Positions 1 through 7,706 of a stretch of 12,338 nt of DNA are shown in pieces. Position 1 is the stretch's first letter. Each line of letters opens with the position of its first letter. The notes under the pieces are model-generated. The model was not told the origin of the DNA. It did not search any database and was given only the letters and a program-made list of their open reading frames with translations. The translations under genes and the position numbers were made by a program. Source of the stretch: Actinomycetota bacterium (GTDB lineage Bacteria; Actinomycetota; Actinomycetes; Nanopelagicales; Nanopelagicaceae); the NCBI GenBank assembly GCA_009700365.1, contig WLME01000022.1, positions 1 to 12,338 on the forward strand, read 5' to 3'.

Positions 1-9
1 GACACATTT

Positions 10-14
10 CTCCT
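10..14 (-). promoter_or_regulatory. Shine-Dalgarno of a gene running off the left edge
   Basis: AGGAG on the minus strand. A GTG start at 5–3 would sit 4 nt downstream and an ATG at 7–5 only 2 nt downstream. A start just outside the window would also have acceptable spacing. By synteny the gene could be infB (translation initiation factor IF-2), but no coding sequence is available to confirm it. Confidence 0.4.
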
Positions 15-122
15 GTCTTGGCCCGCATTAATTCTTGTGGGATGCGAGCCCTAGTTGTTCGACCTCATGATGTAAACGAGCTCATTTGAGTTTCATATCT
101 TTCGCATCCATTTCGTTAACTA

Positions 123-145
123 TGCCAGCACAATAAGTGCTTGCA
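123..145 (-). other. Stem-loop downstream of nusA (distal)
   Basis: Arms TGC-x-AGCAC and GTGCT-x-GCA pair around a 5-nt loop (minus-strand TTATT), giving 8 base pairs with one internal mismatch. No run of T follows on the minus strand, so it is not a typical intrinsic terminator. It may be an attenuator, an RNA-processing site or chance. Confidence 0.35.
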
Positions 146-164
146 TGATGTGTGAAGTCTATCG

Positions 165-186
165 AATAGGGCAGAAATTCCCTATT
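165..186 (-). other. Stem-loop immediately downstream of nusA
   Basis: A perfect 7-bp inverted repeat, AATAGGG and CCCTATT, separated by 8 nt, begins about 11 nt after the nusA stop codon. The position suits a terminator or a 3'-end stabilising structure, but the following minus-strand bases lack a T tract. Its function is undetermined. Confidence 0.4.
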
Positions 187-197
187 TCATGCGGGGA

Positions 198-1175
198 TCA
201 GGCAGTTGGTACGGGGTTATCTGGATGGATATCGATTCTCCAGCCCGTAAGGCGTGCCGCAAGTCGGGCATTCTGGCCATCTTTTCCAATAGCCAATGAG
301 AGTTGATAATCCGGAACAACTACTTTTGCAGAACGAGTTGCCTCGTCAACGATGGTCACACTTGAGACTTTAGCTGGCGCCAGCGCATGGGCTACGAATT
401 TTGCAGGATCTTCGTCGAAATCGACGATATCAATCTTTTCTCCATTGAGTTCATCCATTACGGCGCGAGCACGAGCACCCATTGGGCCAATCAAAGATCC
501 CTTAGGAGAAACTCCTGCACGATGTGAACGCACTGCAATCTTTGTGCGATGTCCTGCTTCTCGAGCAACTGCCATGATTTCAACAATGCGATCTTTGATT
601 TCAGGGACTTCGAGTGCAAATAACTGTTTCACTAACGCTGGGTGACTTCGAGACAACATGATCTCTGGCCCTTTGAGCCCCTGCTTCACCTCGACGACAA
701 AACACTTTATTCGCTCGCCATGTGTGTAAGTCTCGCCAGGCACTTGCTCCTGTGGCGGAATGCGCCCTTCAATTCTTCCTAGATTGACATGAATCATCTT
801 TGGGTCTCGTCCTTGTTGAATTATTCCCGAGACAATGTCACCCACTGAAGTTGTGAATTCTCCAACTATCTCAGCATCATTAGATGCACGCATTTGCTGC
901 TTAATAACTTGACGCGCAGTTGAAGTCGCAATTCGCGAAAATCCTTCAGGCGAATCTACCTCTTCGCTAATTTTCTCACCGAGTTCGTCAAAAGTTGGAA
1001 TCAGGATTTGTATTTCACCTGTCTCGCGATTGAGCTTGGCATGGGCATGTCGCTTTGGTTCATGAGATTGGTTGTAGGCAGTTAATACGCCAACTTCTAT
1101 AGCTTGGATAAGCTGTTCAAGCGGCATATCTTTTTCATTAGTGAGGTGAATTAGTGCATCCATTTCTACATGCAT
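198..1175 (-). CDS. nusA: Transcription termination/antitermination protein NusA
   Basis: NusA binds RNA polymerase and nascent RNA and modulates pausing, termination and antitermination. The 325-residue protein has the expected order: an N-terminal polymerase-binding domain (about 1–105), an S1 domain (about 108–175), and two KH domains. KH1 contains KIAVRSHRAGVSPKGSLIG (from about 212) followed by GEKIDIVDF. KH2 contains LAIGKDGQNARLAARLTGW (about 294–312). There is no acidic C-terminal repeat region, as is usual outside proteobacteria. The ATG shares one base with the rimP stop codon (TAATG at 1173–1177), which indicates translational coupling, and the resulting N-terminus MHVEMDALI matches actinobacterial NusA starts. 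The length is normal. It is the last gene of the cluster and is followed by two stem-loops. Confidence 0.96.
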   Translation of the reverse strand: MHVEMDALIHLTNEKDMPLEQLIQAIEVGVLTAYNQSHEPKRHAHAKLNRETGEIQILIPTFDELGEKISEEVDSPEGFSRIATSTARQVIKQQMRASNDAEIVGEFTTSVGDIVSGIIQQGRDPKMIHVNLGRIEGRIPPQEQVPGETYTHGERIKCFVVEVKQGLKGPEIMLSRSHPALVKQLFALEVPEIKDRIVEIMAVAREAGHRTKIAVRSHRAGVSPKGSLIGPMGARARAVMDELNGEKIDIVDFDEDPAKFVAHALAPAKVSSVTIVDEATRSAKVVVPDYQLSLAIGKDGQNARLAARLTGWRIDIHPDNPVPTA

Positions 1176-1651
1176 TATTTGTCACCATCTTTACGGTTGA
1201 ATTCAATTTCGACTTGGGCTCGCTTGATATCGGCTAATTGCACTGTTATTTCTCTCGACTCTTTCTTTTCGGATACAGCGAGAGTCACCGAGGTTTCTGA
1301 ATTTGAGAGTATCCGCCCAGCAATTACAGTTCCATCTACTTGGGTGATCTTAAGAAGGCGATCAAGATTCTTAGCAAAGTGACGTGGGAGCGTCAGGGGG
1401 CGATCAATTCCTGGTAACGTCACTTCAAGAGTGAAGGGGGTTTCTCCCATAAATGTTGCCTCATCAAGAAGTTCTGAGACGAGCTTTGATGCGACGGTAA
1501 CTTGATCGAGATTAAGTGCGCTCTCGCCATCGACAATGACTGTGACGATGCGGTGCTGTCCAGGGGAAACAAGATTGACATCTTCAAGAAAATACCCAGC
1601 TTTGAGTAGCGCCGGAGTAATGTGTTCTGAAATCTGGTCTTTGAGAGCCAT
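1175..1651 (-). CDS. rimP: Ribosome maturation factor RimP
   Basis: RimP assists maturation of the 30S ribosomal subunit in the cytoplasm. The 158-residue protein has the N-terminal alpha/beta domain ending in the family signature LEVTLPGIDRPLTLPRHF (about 75–92), followed by the small Sm-like beta-barrel domain (about 98–150) with DGTVIAGRIL and the terminal VEIEFNRK. Length is typical. The start ATG is preceded by AGGAC about 9 nt upstream, an acceptable Shine-Dalgarno. Its stop codon overlaps the nusA start by one base. Adjacent rimP–nusA is one of the most conserved bacterial gene pairs and supports both identifications. Upstream is a 63-nt spacer, the largest gap inside the cluster, in which I could not find a good promoter. 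Confidence 0.95.
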   Translation of the reverse strand: MALKDQISEHITPALLKAGYFLEDVNLVSPGQHRIVTVIVDGESALNLDQVTVASKLVSELLDEATFMGETPFTLEVTLPGIDRPLTLPRHFAKNLDRLLKITQVDGTVIAGRILSNSETSVTLAVSEKKESREITVQLADIKRAQVEIEFNRKDGDK

Positions 1652-1714
1652 CTTCGTGCCGTCCTATTCGATTGTTATTCAATTGTCTTTCTTTGGTGTG
1701 GTGCAGGAGCAAAT

Positions 1715-2494
1715 TTACTCTATATAGAGCGAGTATCCAAGTCGCAGAATAAGTAGACCTGTAACGATCAGATAGAAAATGCGGATAAAGGATGAGCCTT
1801 TCTTAATCGCCATATGCGAACCCATATAACCACCTGCAAGATTTGCCACAGCAAGGACTAAGCCAAGCTTCCACATAATTCCGATGCGAAGGCCCACGAC
1901 AATAATGGAAGCTAGGTTTGTGGTGGCATTGACTACCTTTGCAATCGCAGATGCCCCAACAAAGGCAAAGCCCATGATTGCAACAAGTGCAATCATCAAC
2001 ATCGTGCCGGTGCCTGGGCCAATCAATCCGTCATAAAAGCCGATTAGGCATGCAGCTATTGCTCCGATGACCATCAACTTTCGCGGCGAATGTTTCTCCA
2101 CATGCACCTTGCCAAGATCTGGCTTGAAGAGCGTGTAGATAAATATCGCAATCATCATAAAGAAGATGGAGCTTTTAAAGCTCTCAGGTGAGATATGAGA
2201 GGCAAGAAGGGAACCAAAGCAAGCACCAATGAATGCTGGGGCGACCATCGCAATTAACAACTTGGGATCAGTTTTAATAAATTTACGGTATTGAATGGCA
2301 GCAGTAGATGTTCCAAAGAAGGCTGCCGTCTTTGATGTTGCAACAACTTCTACTGGGTTTGTATTAGGAAATGAGAGCAACATTGCGGGAGTTTGAATGA
2401 GGCCACCCCCACCTGCAATGGCATCGATAAATCCTGACGAGAACATTGCAAGCCCTAGCAGGGCAAGATTTACTGCAGTGAGATTCTCCAGCAT
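1715..2494 (-). CDS. TauE/SafE (TSUP) family membrane transporter
   Basis: A 259-residue polytopic membrane protein, about eight hydrophobic segments by eye. It shows the internal duplication of the TSUP/TauE-SafE family. The first half has GFIDAIAGGGGLIQTPAML (21–39) followed by ATSKTAAFFGTSTA (52–65). The second half has GFYDGLIGPGTGTMLMIAL (152–170) followed by ASAIAKVVNATTNLAS (181–196). Relatives export or import sulfite, sulfonates, sulfoacetate or small organic acids, but the substrate cannot be read from the sequence. The ATG overlaps the proS stop by one base (TAATG at 2492–2496), so it is translated as part of this cluster. Its job beside proS and rimP is unclear. A 12-bp palindrome (1718–1729) covers its last codons. 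Confidence 0.9.
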   Translation of the reverse strand: MLENLTAVNLALLGLAMFSSGFIDAIAGGGGLIQTPAMLLSFPNTNPVEVVATSKTAAFFGTSTAAIQYRKFIKTDPKLLIAMVAPAFIGACFGSLLASHISPESFKSSIFFMMIAIFIYTLFKPDLGKVHVEKHSPRKLMVIGAIAACLIGFYDGLIGPGTGTMLMIALVAIMGFAFVGASAIAKVVNATTNLASIIVVGLRIGIMWKLGLVLAVANLAGGYMGSHMAIKKGSSFIRIFYLIVTGLLILRLGYSLYIE

Positions 2495-4227
2495 TAGCTC
2501 AGCGTAGGAAGGAGGCCAACTATGAAGTCAACTGCTGATGCAACTGCAATTTCTGATTTATCCCCGCTCTTGCGCACACGGATTTCAACATTTCCTTGCT
2601 CAAGAGCCTTGCCCACAACAACAATGACCGGGATACCAATGAGCTCGGCATCCTTAAACTTTACACCTGGGCTTGTTCCGCGACGATCATCAATCATCAC
2701 GCTAACGCCTCGAGATTCAAGTTCTGCAGATATTTTCTCGGCGGCCTCAAAAACTGAATCATCTTTTCCAGTTGCAACCACATGTACTTTGGCAGGAGCT
2801 ACTTCAACTGGCCATGAGAGGCCAATCTCGTCGTAACTCTGTTCGGCGATAGCGGCAACGGCGCGCGAGACGCCGATTCCATATGAACCCATGGTGACAA
2901 CCTGAGATTTTCCATTCTGATCCAAAACTGTAAGACCGAGAGCATCTGCGTACTTGCGACCAAGTTGGAAAATGTGCCCAATTTCGATTGCGCGATCAAT
3001 AATTACTGGCGTAGCGCACTTCGGACAAGAATCTCCCTGTCGAATCTGAGCCGCTTCAACGTAGTGGTCGACGGTAAAGTCGCGACCATTGACAACATTG
3101 CGAGCATGCTTATCTTTTGCGTTTGCACCTGTTACCCATGACGTACCTGGAGCAATGCGTGGATCTGCATAAACGATGATGCTATTTTTCTTTGCATCCT
3201 GTGGTCCGATATAGCCTTTAACTAGTCCCGGGAACTTAACAAAATCAGTTTCTTCAAAGACTCGAACTTCATTTACTCCCGCAAGGTTTGCTTGAAGTCG
3301 CTTTAGATCGACTTCGCGATCACCTGGCACGAGAACAGATATTGGAGTCTGATCAGCCATCAACATGACGTTCTTAAGAGTCATGCCTGCGTCGTATCCC
3401 CCACCAAACTTTGCATTGAGCAAGTCGACGAGTGTGTCAATCGTTGGTGTATTCGGTGAATCAAAAACTTCAACTGATGGGGTAGATCCGCTATCAACTG
3501 CTGCAACAACTGTCGTCATAGCCTCAACATTTGCTGCGTAACCACACTTTTCGCAGAGTACGTAGGTATCTTCACCTGTTTCACAAGGAGCTAAGAACTC
3601 TTCAGATGCAGAACCGCCCATGGCGCCAGATACCGCACTGACGATGTTGTACTTTAGGCGCAGACGATCAAATGTCTCAATGTATGCAGCGCGATGGCGC
3701 ATATAGGACTCGACAAGCCCTTCATCAGTGAGGTCGAAAGAATATGAATCTTTCATCACAAATTCGCGGCCACGAATGATTCCAGAACGAGGTCGAGCTT
3801 CATCTCGATACTTGGTCTGAATTTGATAGAGAGCAAGTGGCAAATCTTTATACGAGGAGTATTCGCCTTTAACCATCAGCGTAAACATCTCTTCGTGGGT
3901 TGGACCTAGAAGATAGTCAGCACCTTTGCGATCTTGCAGGCGAAATAGGTCTGGGCCGTAATCGTTCCAGCGTCCTGTTATTTCATATGCATCTTTCGGC
4001 AGTAGGGCTGGGAAGTGCACCTCTTGAAAGCCAGCCTTATCCATCTCATCGCGCACAATGTTTTCGATATTGCGAAGAGTAATTACGCCGAGCGGGAGCC
4101 ACGAGTAAACACCTGCAGCGATTCGGCGGATGTATCCAGCGCGAACTAAGAGGCGATGGCTTGGAACTTCAGCATCTGCTGGGTCATCGCGCAAAGTACG
4201 CAGAAACAGAGTGGACATTCGCAACAT
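2494..4227 (-). CDS. proS: Prolyl-tRNA synthetase (bacterial type, with editing domain)
   Basis: Charges tRNA-Pro with proline. The 577-residue protein matches the bacterial-type class II enzyme. Motif 1 lies in about 38–75. LLGPTHEE is at 106–113. Motif 2 contains QTKYRDEARPRSGIIRGREF (137–156). Motif 3 is GSYGIGVSR (447–455). The insertion editing domain, which hydrolyses mis-charged Ala-tRNA-Pro, occupies roughly 220–390. The anticodon-binding domain follows from about 475. Two CxxC pairs (225/228 and 401/404) flank the editing domain and could form a structural zinc site; I believe such pairs also occur in other Gram-positive ProS. The ATG at 4227 has AGGG 8 nt upstream; a second in-frame ATG at codon 4 is possible. 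The gap to ispG is 21 nt and the 3' end overlaps the TSUP gene. Confidence 0.97.
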   Translation of the reverse strand: MLRMSTLFLRTLRDDPADAEVPSHRLLVRAGYIRRIAAGVYSWLPLGVITLRNIENIVRDEMDKAGFQEVHFPALLPKDAYEITGRWNDYGPDLFRLQDRKGADYLLGPTHEEMFTLMVKGEYSSYKDLPLALYQIQTKYRDEARPRSGIIRGREFVMKDSYSFDLTDEGLVESYMRHRAAYIETFDRLRLKYNIVSAVSGAMGGSASEEFLAPCETGEDTYVLCEKCGYAANVEAMTTVVAAVDSGSTPSVEVFDSPNTPTIDTLVDLLNAKFGGGYDAGMTLKNVMLMADQTPISVLVPGDREVDLKRLQANLAGVNEVRVFEETDFVKFPGLVKGYIGPQDAKKNSIIVYADPRIAPGTSWVTGANAKDKHARNVVNGRDFTVDHYVEAAQIRQGDSCPKCATPVIIDRAIEIGHIFQLGRKYADALGLTVLDQNGKSQVVTMGSYGIGVSRAVAAIAEQSYDEIGLSWPVEVAPAKVHVVATGKDDSVFEAAEKISAELESRGVSVMIDDRRGTSPGVKFKDAELIGIPVIVVVGKALEQGNVEIRVRKSGDKSEIAVASAVDFIVGLLPTLS

Positions 4228-4248
4228 ATCGCGAACCCTACCCGACCT

Positions 4249-5400
4249 TTAGGAAGTTGTGACGGAAGGTTCTCCTGATGCAACGCCTGCGGCTTCCATT
4301 TCTTCGGCTAAGCGCATGGCTTCTTCAATAAGAGTTTCAACAATCTGTGCTTCAGGTACTGTCTTTATGACTTCACCTTTTACGAAAATCTGGCCTTTGC
4401 CGTTTCCGGATGCAACACCGAGATCTGCTTCACGAGCTTCTCCAGGTCCATTTACTACACAACCCATTACGGCGACGCGAAGTGGGACTGTCATTCCCTG
4501 AAGTCCTGCCTGAACTTTTTCAGCAAGAGTGTAAACATCTACTTGTGCACGTCCACATGATGGGCACGAGACGATTTCAAGTTTGCGTTGACGCAAATTG
4601 AGAGATTCAAGAATGGAAATTCCAACTTTAACTTCTTCAACGGGTGGGGCAGATAGCGATACTCGAATGGTGTCGCCGATACCTTCGGCGAGCAAAATCC
4701 CGAAAGCAGTAGCAGATTTGATTGTTCCTTGGAAGATGGGACCAGCTTCGGTAACGCCAAGGTGCAATGGGTAATCACATTTCGCGGCAAGAATTCGGTA
4801 TGCATTGACCATCGTGACAGGATCGTGATGCTTAACTGAAATCTTGATATCGCTAAATCCATGTTCTTCGAAGAGAGAGGCTTCCCAGAGTGCGGACTCT
4901 GCAAGTGCTTCCGGTGTTGCCTTGCCGTATTTCTTAAGAAGTCTTGGGTCCAAAGAACCAGCATTGACTCCGATACGGATAGGAATGCCCGCGTCTCCGG
5001 CAGCCTTAGCTACTTCTTTTACTTTGTCATCAAATTGTTTAATGTTTCCTGGATTAACGCGGACTGCCGCACAACCTGCATCAATGGCCGCAAAAATATA
5101 TTTAGGTTGGAAGTGAATATCTGCAATAACTGGAATCTGAGATTTCTTAGCAATCTGAGCCAATGCATCTGCATCATCTTGCGAAGGAACTGCCACGCGA
5201 ACGATTTGGCAACCAGAAGCTGTGAGTTCTGCTATTTGCTGGAGGGTTGCATTGACATCAGAAGTCAGAGTTGTGCACATTGATTGAACACTGACCTGGG
5301 AATCAGAACCAACACCAACGTTGCCAACTTTAAGTTGCTTAGTCTTGCGACGTGGATGAAGAGTTGGGGGTGGCGCTGATGGAATTCCGAGATCAACCAT
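4249..5400 (-). CDS. ispG: 4-hydroxy-3-methylbut-2-enyl-diphosphate synthase IspG (GcpE)
   Basis: IspG is the penultimate enzyme of the MEP isoprenoid pathway. It converts methylerythritol cyclodiphosphate to HMBPP using a [4Fe-4S] cluster and electrons from ferredoxin or flavodoxin. The 383-residue sequence has the N-terminal TIM-barrel with VQSMCTTLTSDV (38–49), IVRVAVPS, VIADIHFQPKY (91–101) and VRVNPGNI (113–120). The C-terminal cluster domain supplies CPSC (Cys279, Cys282) and GCVVNGPGEA (Cys314, Glu321), so all cluster ligands are present. Length is typical of the two-domain bacterial enzyme. The start is preceded only by a weak AAGG about 13 nt upstream and lies 21 nt after the protease stop codon. 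With dxr two genes upstream, this operon encodes two MEP enzymes, a conserved actinobacterial arrangement. Confidence 0.97.
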   Translation of the reverse strand: MVDLGIPSAPPPTLHPRRKTKQLKVGNVGVGSDSQVSVQSMCTTLTSDVNATLQQIAELTASGCQIVRVAVPSQDDADALAQIAKKSQIPVIADIHFQPKYIFAAIDAGCAAVRVNPGNIKQFDDKVKEVAKAAGDAGIPIRIGVNAGSLDPRLLKKYGKATPEALAESALWEASLFEEHGFSDIKISVKHHDPVTMVNAYRILAAKCDYPLHLGVTEAGPIFQGTIKSATAFGILLAEGIGDTIRVSLSAPPVEEVKVGISILESLNLRQRKLEIVSCPSCGRAQVDVYTLAEKVQAGLQGMTVPLRVAVMGCVVNGPGEAREADLGVASGNGKGQIFVKGEVIKTVPEAQIVETLIEEAMRLAEEMEAAGVASGEPSVTTS

Positions 5401-5421
5401 GAGCCGTATTCTGCCTTATCT

Positions 5422-6561
5422 CTAGAGATTGAGCGAGACGGGATTGAAGATGTCTGCAATGAGCAATATCGCAGTCAATACTGCAAGCAGAGCAAAGACT
5501 GTCATAGTGATGGGAGTAAGAACATTCACATCAATACCGGCAGGCCGTGGCTTACTGCGCAGTCGGGCAAAGAATGCACGAATTTCATCGGCGATTGCAA
5601 CTGCCATATGTCCACCATCGAGCGGAAGTAGCGGAAGTAAGTTAAAGAGTCCTACAAAGATGTTGAGGCTAGCAATCAGTAATAAGAAAGTTCCGAGACG
5701 TTGAGTACTGTTGAGTTTACTGCTGCTTATTACATCCGCCGATACTCCTGCGGCACCGACTACACCCACTAGCCCATTCGGATCACGAGCTTCGCCTCCG
5801 AAGGTCTGACGAATAAGTTGAGGCACTTTTGTCGGTAGAGCAATGAGAGCTTTAGCAGATTCGCGAGTGAGAACCATTGTTGCGCGCCCAGATTCGGAGA
5901 TCGATGTGAAAAATCCTTCTCGTTTGATTCCAATCTTCGTTACTACACCGAGCATGTATCGTTTTTCAGAGCTGAGATAAGTAGGAGCTGCAACAATTGA
6001 AATTTCTTCTCCGTCGCGAAGAACTGTAAATGTCAGCTCCTTGCCATCTGAATTAGCAATCGCCTTAGCATCGATATACCAATCAGTTACTTCTCTGCCA
6101 TCAATTGCAGTGATCTTGTCCCCAGGTTGAAATCCTGCTGCCGCGGCTGCTGAGTTAGGAGCAACTTCTGAGACATCTGAGAGAAGTGCATTTACCCCTA
6201 CTCCAAAGAAAATCATGAAGATGATGAGAAAACCGATAAGAAAGTGAGCAAATGATCCTGCGCCGAGAACAATCAATTTACGTGTCGTTGTTGCACCAAA
6301 GAATGCCCGGGATTCTTCACCGATTGGCATCTCATCGCGAGGAGTCATTCCTTCGATTCGGCAATAACCCCCAGCAGGTATCGCCTTGATTCCAAACTCA
6401 GTTTCCCCGCGCTTAAAAGACCATATACGTCTTCCGAATCCCAAGAAAAATTCAGTAACCTTCATATCAAAGCGCTTAGCTGTGATGTAGTGGCCAAACT
6501 CGTGCACCATTACCGATAGAAGTAGCGCGATAGCGAAAGCCAGAATTCCAAGAATCTTCAT
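5422..6561 (-). CDS. Membrane-embedded M50 site-2 zinc metalloprotease (RseP/Rip1-like)
   Basis: An intramembrane protease of the RseP/Rip1 family, which cleaves transmembrane segments such as those of anti-sigma factors. In 379 residues it has the zinc-binding HEFGH (20–24) in the first membrane segment, the family glycine-rich stretch AIPAGGYCRIEGM (60–72), a hydrophobic segment around 96–122, one PDZ domain (about 128–195), and a C-terminal hydrophobic region with NLLPLLPLDGGHM (307–319), where Asp315 is the third zinc ligand. All catalytic residues are present. The gene's ATG overlaps the dxr stop (TAATG at 6559–6563). The dxr–protease–ispG order is that of Rv2870c–Rv2869c–Rv2868c in M. 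tuberculosis, where the middle gene is rip1. The substrate here cannot be told; no anti-sigma factor is encoded nearby. Confidence 0.94.
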   Translation of the reverse strand: MKILGILAFAIALLLSVMVHEFGHYITAKRFDMKVTEFFLGFGRRIWSFKRGETEFGIKAIPAGGYCRIEGMTPRDEMPIGEESRAFFGATTTRKLIVLGAGSFAHFLIGFLIIFMIFFGVGVNALLSDVSEVAPNSAAAAAGFQPGDKITAIDGREVTDWYIDAKAIANSDGKELTFTVLRDGEEISIVAAPTYLSSEKRYMLGVVTKIGIKREGFFTSISESGRATMVLTRESAKALIALPTKVPQLIRQTFGGEARDPNGLVGVVGAAGVSADVISSSKLNSTQRLGTFLLLIASLNIFVGLFNLLPLLPLDGGHMAVAIADEIRAFFARLRSKPRPAGIDVNVLTPITMTVFALLAVLTAILLIADIFNPVSLNL

Positions 6562-7706
6562 TAACCAACCTTTTTCAATAGTTCGTGAGCAGTACGGCGG
6601 GCATCTTCCTCAATGGCACTGACATCAGCTAGATCACGAAGTGGGCCACTGACGCTACCGCGCAATGAATCAACAACTTGTGAAACTGTCTTAACAATTT
6701 CTGTGAACTTCAGCTTGCCTTCAACAAATGCCTGAACAGCAACTTCATTCGCTGCATTAAAAACGGCAGGGAGTCCTCCCCCGATGGAACCTACTTCCCG
6801 AGCAAGTGAAACCGCAGGGAATCGATCTGTATCAATTGGTGCAAAGTTCCATGTATGTGACTGAGTCCAATCAATTGCTTTGGTCGCAGCGGGAACACGA
6901 TGTGGATAAGAGAGCGCGAGAGAGATTGGCCCTTTCATATTCGGAGGCGAAGCTTGAGCAATTGTTGAGCCATCAACAAACTCGACCATTGAGTGCACGA
7001 CGGATTGGGGATGAATAACCGCTTCAATCTGTGAGTACGGAATACCAAATAGATAATGCGCTTCGATGATTTCGAGTCCTTTATTCATCAGGGTCGCAGA
7101 ATTAATGGTGACTACCGGACCCATTACCCATGTCGGATGAGCGAGTGCTTCTTGGACAGTAACGTCCGATAAATCCGGACGATCTCTAAAGGGCCCTCCG
7201 CTTGCAGTGAGAATTAATTTGGAAATCTCAGATTTCTTCTCGCCGATAAGCGCTTGCCAGATAGCCGAATGTTCGGAGTCAACAGGAAGAAGTTGATTTT
7301 CTTTCGCGCGAGCAATAACAAGATCTCCACCCGCAACGAGTGATTCCTTATTCGCAAGCGCTACGCGATTATCTGCTTCGAGGGCTGCAATTGTTGGCGC
7401 CAACCCGATGGAACCTGTAATTCCATTGAGAACTACATCGCAAGAAATTGCCGCAACTTCTCGTGAAGCATGTGGGCCATCGACTACTTCGACGCCAGGA
7501 AGTGCTTGACGGATTAGATCAGCATTCTTGGCAACCCCAACTACTTTTACCTTGAATTTCTTTGCCTGAGCGATTAGTAGGTCGGGACTTGAACCAGCAG
7601 CAGAAATAGCAAGAACAGAGAAGAGTTCGGGATTTGCCTCTACTATTTCGAGAGCCTGCACACCTATCGAGCCGGTGGAACCCAGAATAACGAGTTCGCG
7701 GGTCAT
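6561..7706 (-). CDS. dxr: 1-deoxy-D-xylulose-5-phosphate reductoisomerase
   Basis: DXR converts DXP to 2-C-methyl-D-erythritol 4-phosphate with NADPH and a divalent metal, the first committed step of the MEP pathway. The 381-residue protein has the nucleotide-binding GSTGSIG (9–15), ALANKESLVAGG (116–127), the metal-binding PVDSEHSAIWQ (Asp143, Glu145), and NSATLMNKGLEIIEAHYLF (202–220) carrying Asn208, Lys209 and the third metal ligand Glu212. VIHPQSVVHSMVEF (230–243) and FNAANEVAV follow. Length and all catalytic residues are normal. The start ATG overlaps the potC stop as ATGA (7703–7706), so dxr appears translationally coupled to the polyamine permease. This is an unusual neighbour: in other actinobacteria dxr is more often preceded by cdsA and rlmN. 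Confidence 0.97.
   Translation of the reverse strand: MTRELVILGSTGSIGVQALEIVEANPELFSVLAISAAGSSPDLLIAQAKKFKVKVVGVAKNADLIRQALPGVEVVDGPHASREVAAISCDVVLNGITGSIGLAPTIAALEADNRVALANKESLVAGGDLVIARAKENQLLPVDSEHSAIWQALIGEKKSEISKLILTASGGPFRDRPDLSDVTVQEALAHPTWVMGPVVTINSATLMNKGLEIIEAHYLFGIPYSQIEAVIHPQSVVHSMVEFVDGSTIAQASPPNMKGPISLALSYPHRVPAATKAIDWTQSHTWNFAPIDTDRFPAVSLAREVGSIGGGLPAVFNAANEVAVQAFVEGKLKFTEIVKTVSQVVDSLRGSVSGPLRDLADVSAIEEDARRTAHELLKKVG

Larger units (their letters stand above)
1..197 (-). other. Non-coding region downstream of nusA
   Basis: This stretch follows the nusA stop codon. I read all three minus-strand frames and found only short interrupted ORFs with no recognisable product. In many actinobacteria ylxR follows nusA directly and then infB, but the cysteine motif of YlxR (RxCxxCR type) is not visible here. 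What the region does hold is two stem-loops near the nusA end and a Shine-Dalgarno at the left edge. It therefore looks like a leader or spacer before the next gene, which is probably infB; that identity is inferred from usual gene order only. Confidence 0.5.

Noticed and set aside
1652..1735. Promoter for rimP with TATATA as the -10 box
   Set aside because: TATATA lies in the palindrome at the end of the TSUP gene, but the hexamer 17 nt upstream (TTCTGC) matches TTGACA poorly. I could not support a promoter.
3400..3540. Possible fusion or foreign insertion in proS, where similarity to motifs 1 and 2 stops
   Set aside because: This is the normal insertion (editing) domain between motifs 2 and 3 of bacterial-type prolyl-tRNA synthetase, and total length is normal.
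4861..5283. A 140-codon open frame on the plus strand
   Set aside because: It is antisense to ispG, which has all its catalytic motifs. The plus-strand translation shows no family features and no ribosome-binding site, so it is a shadow frame.
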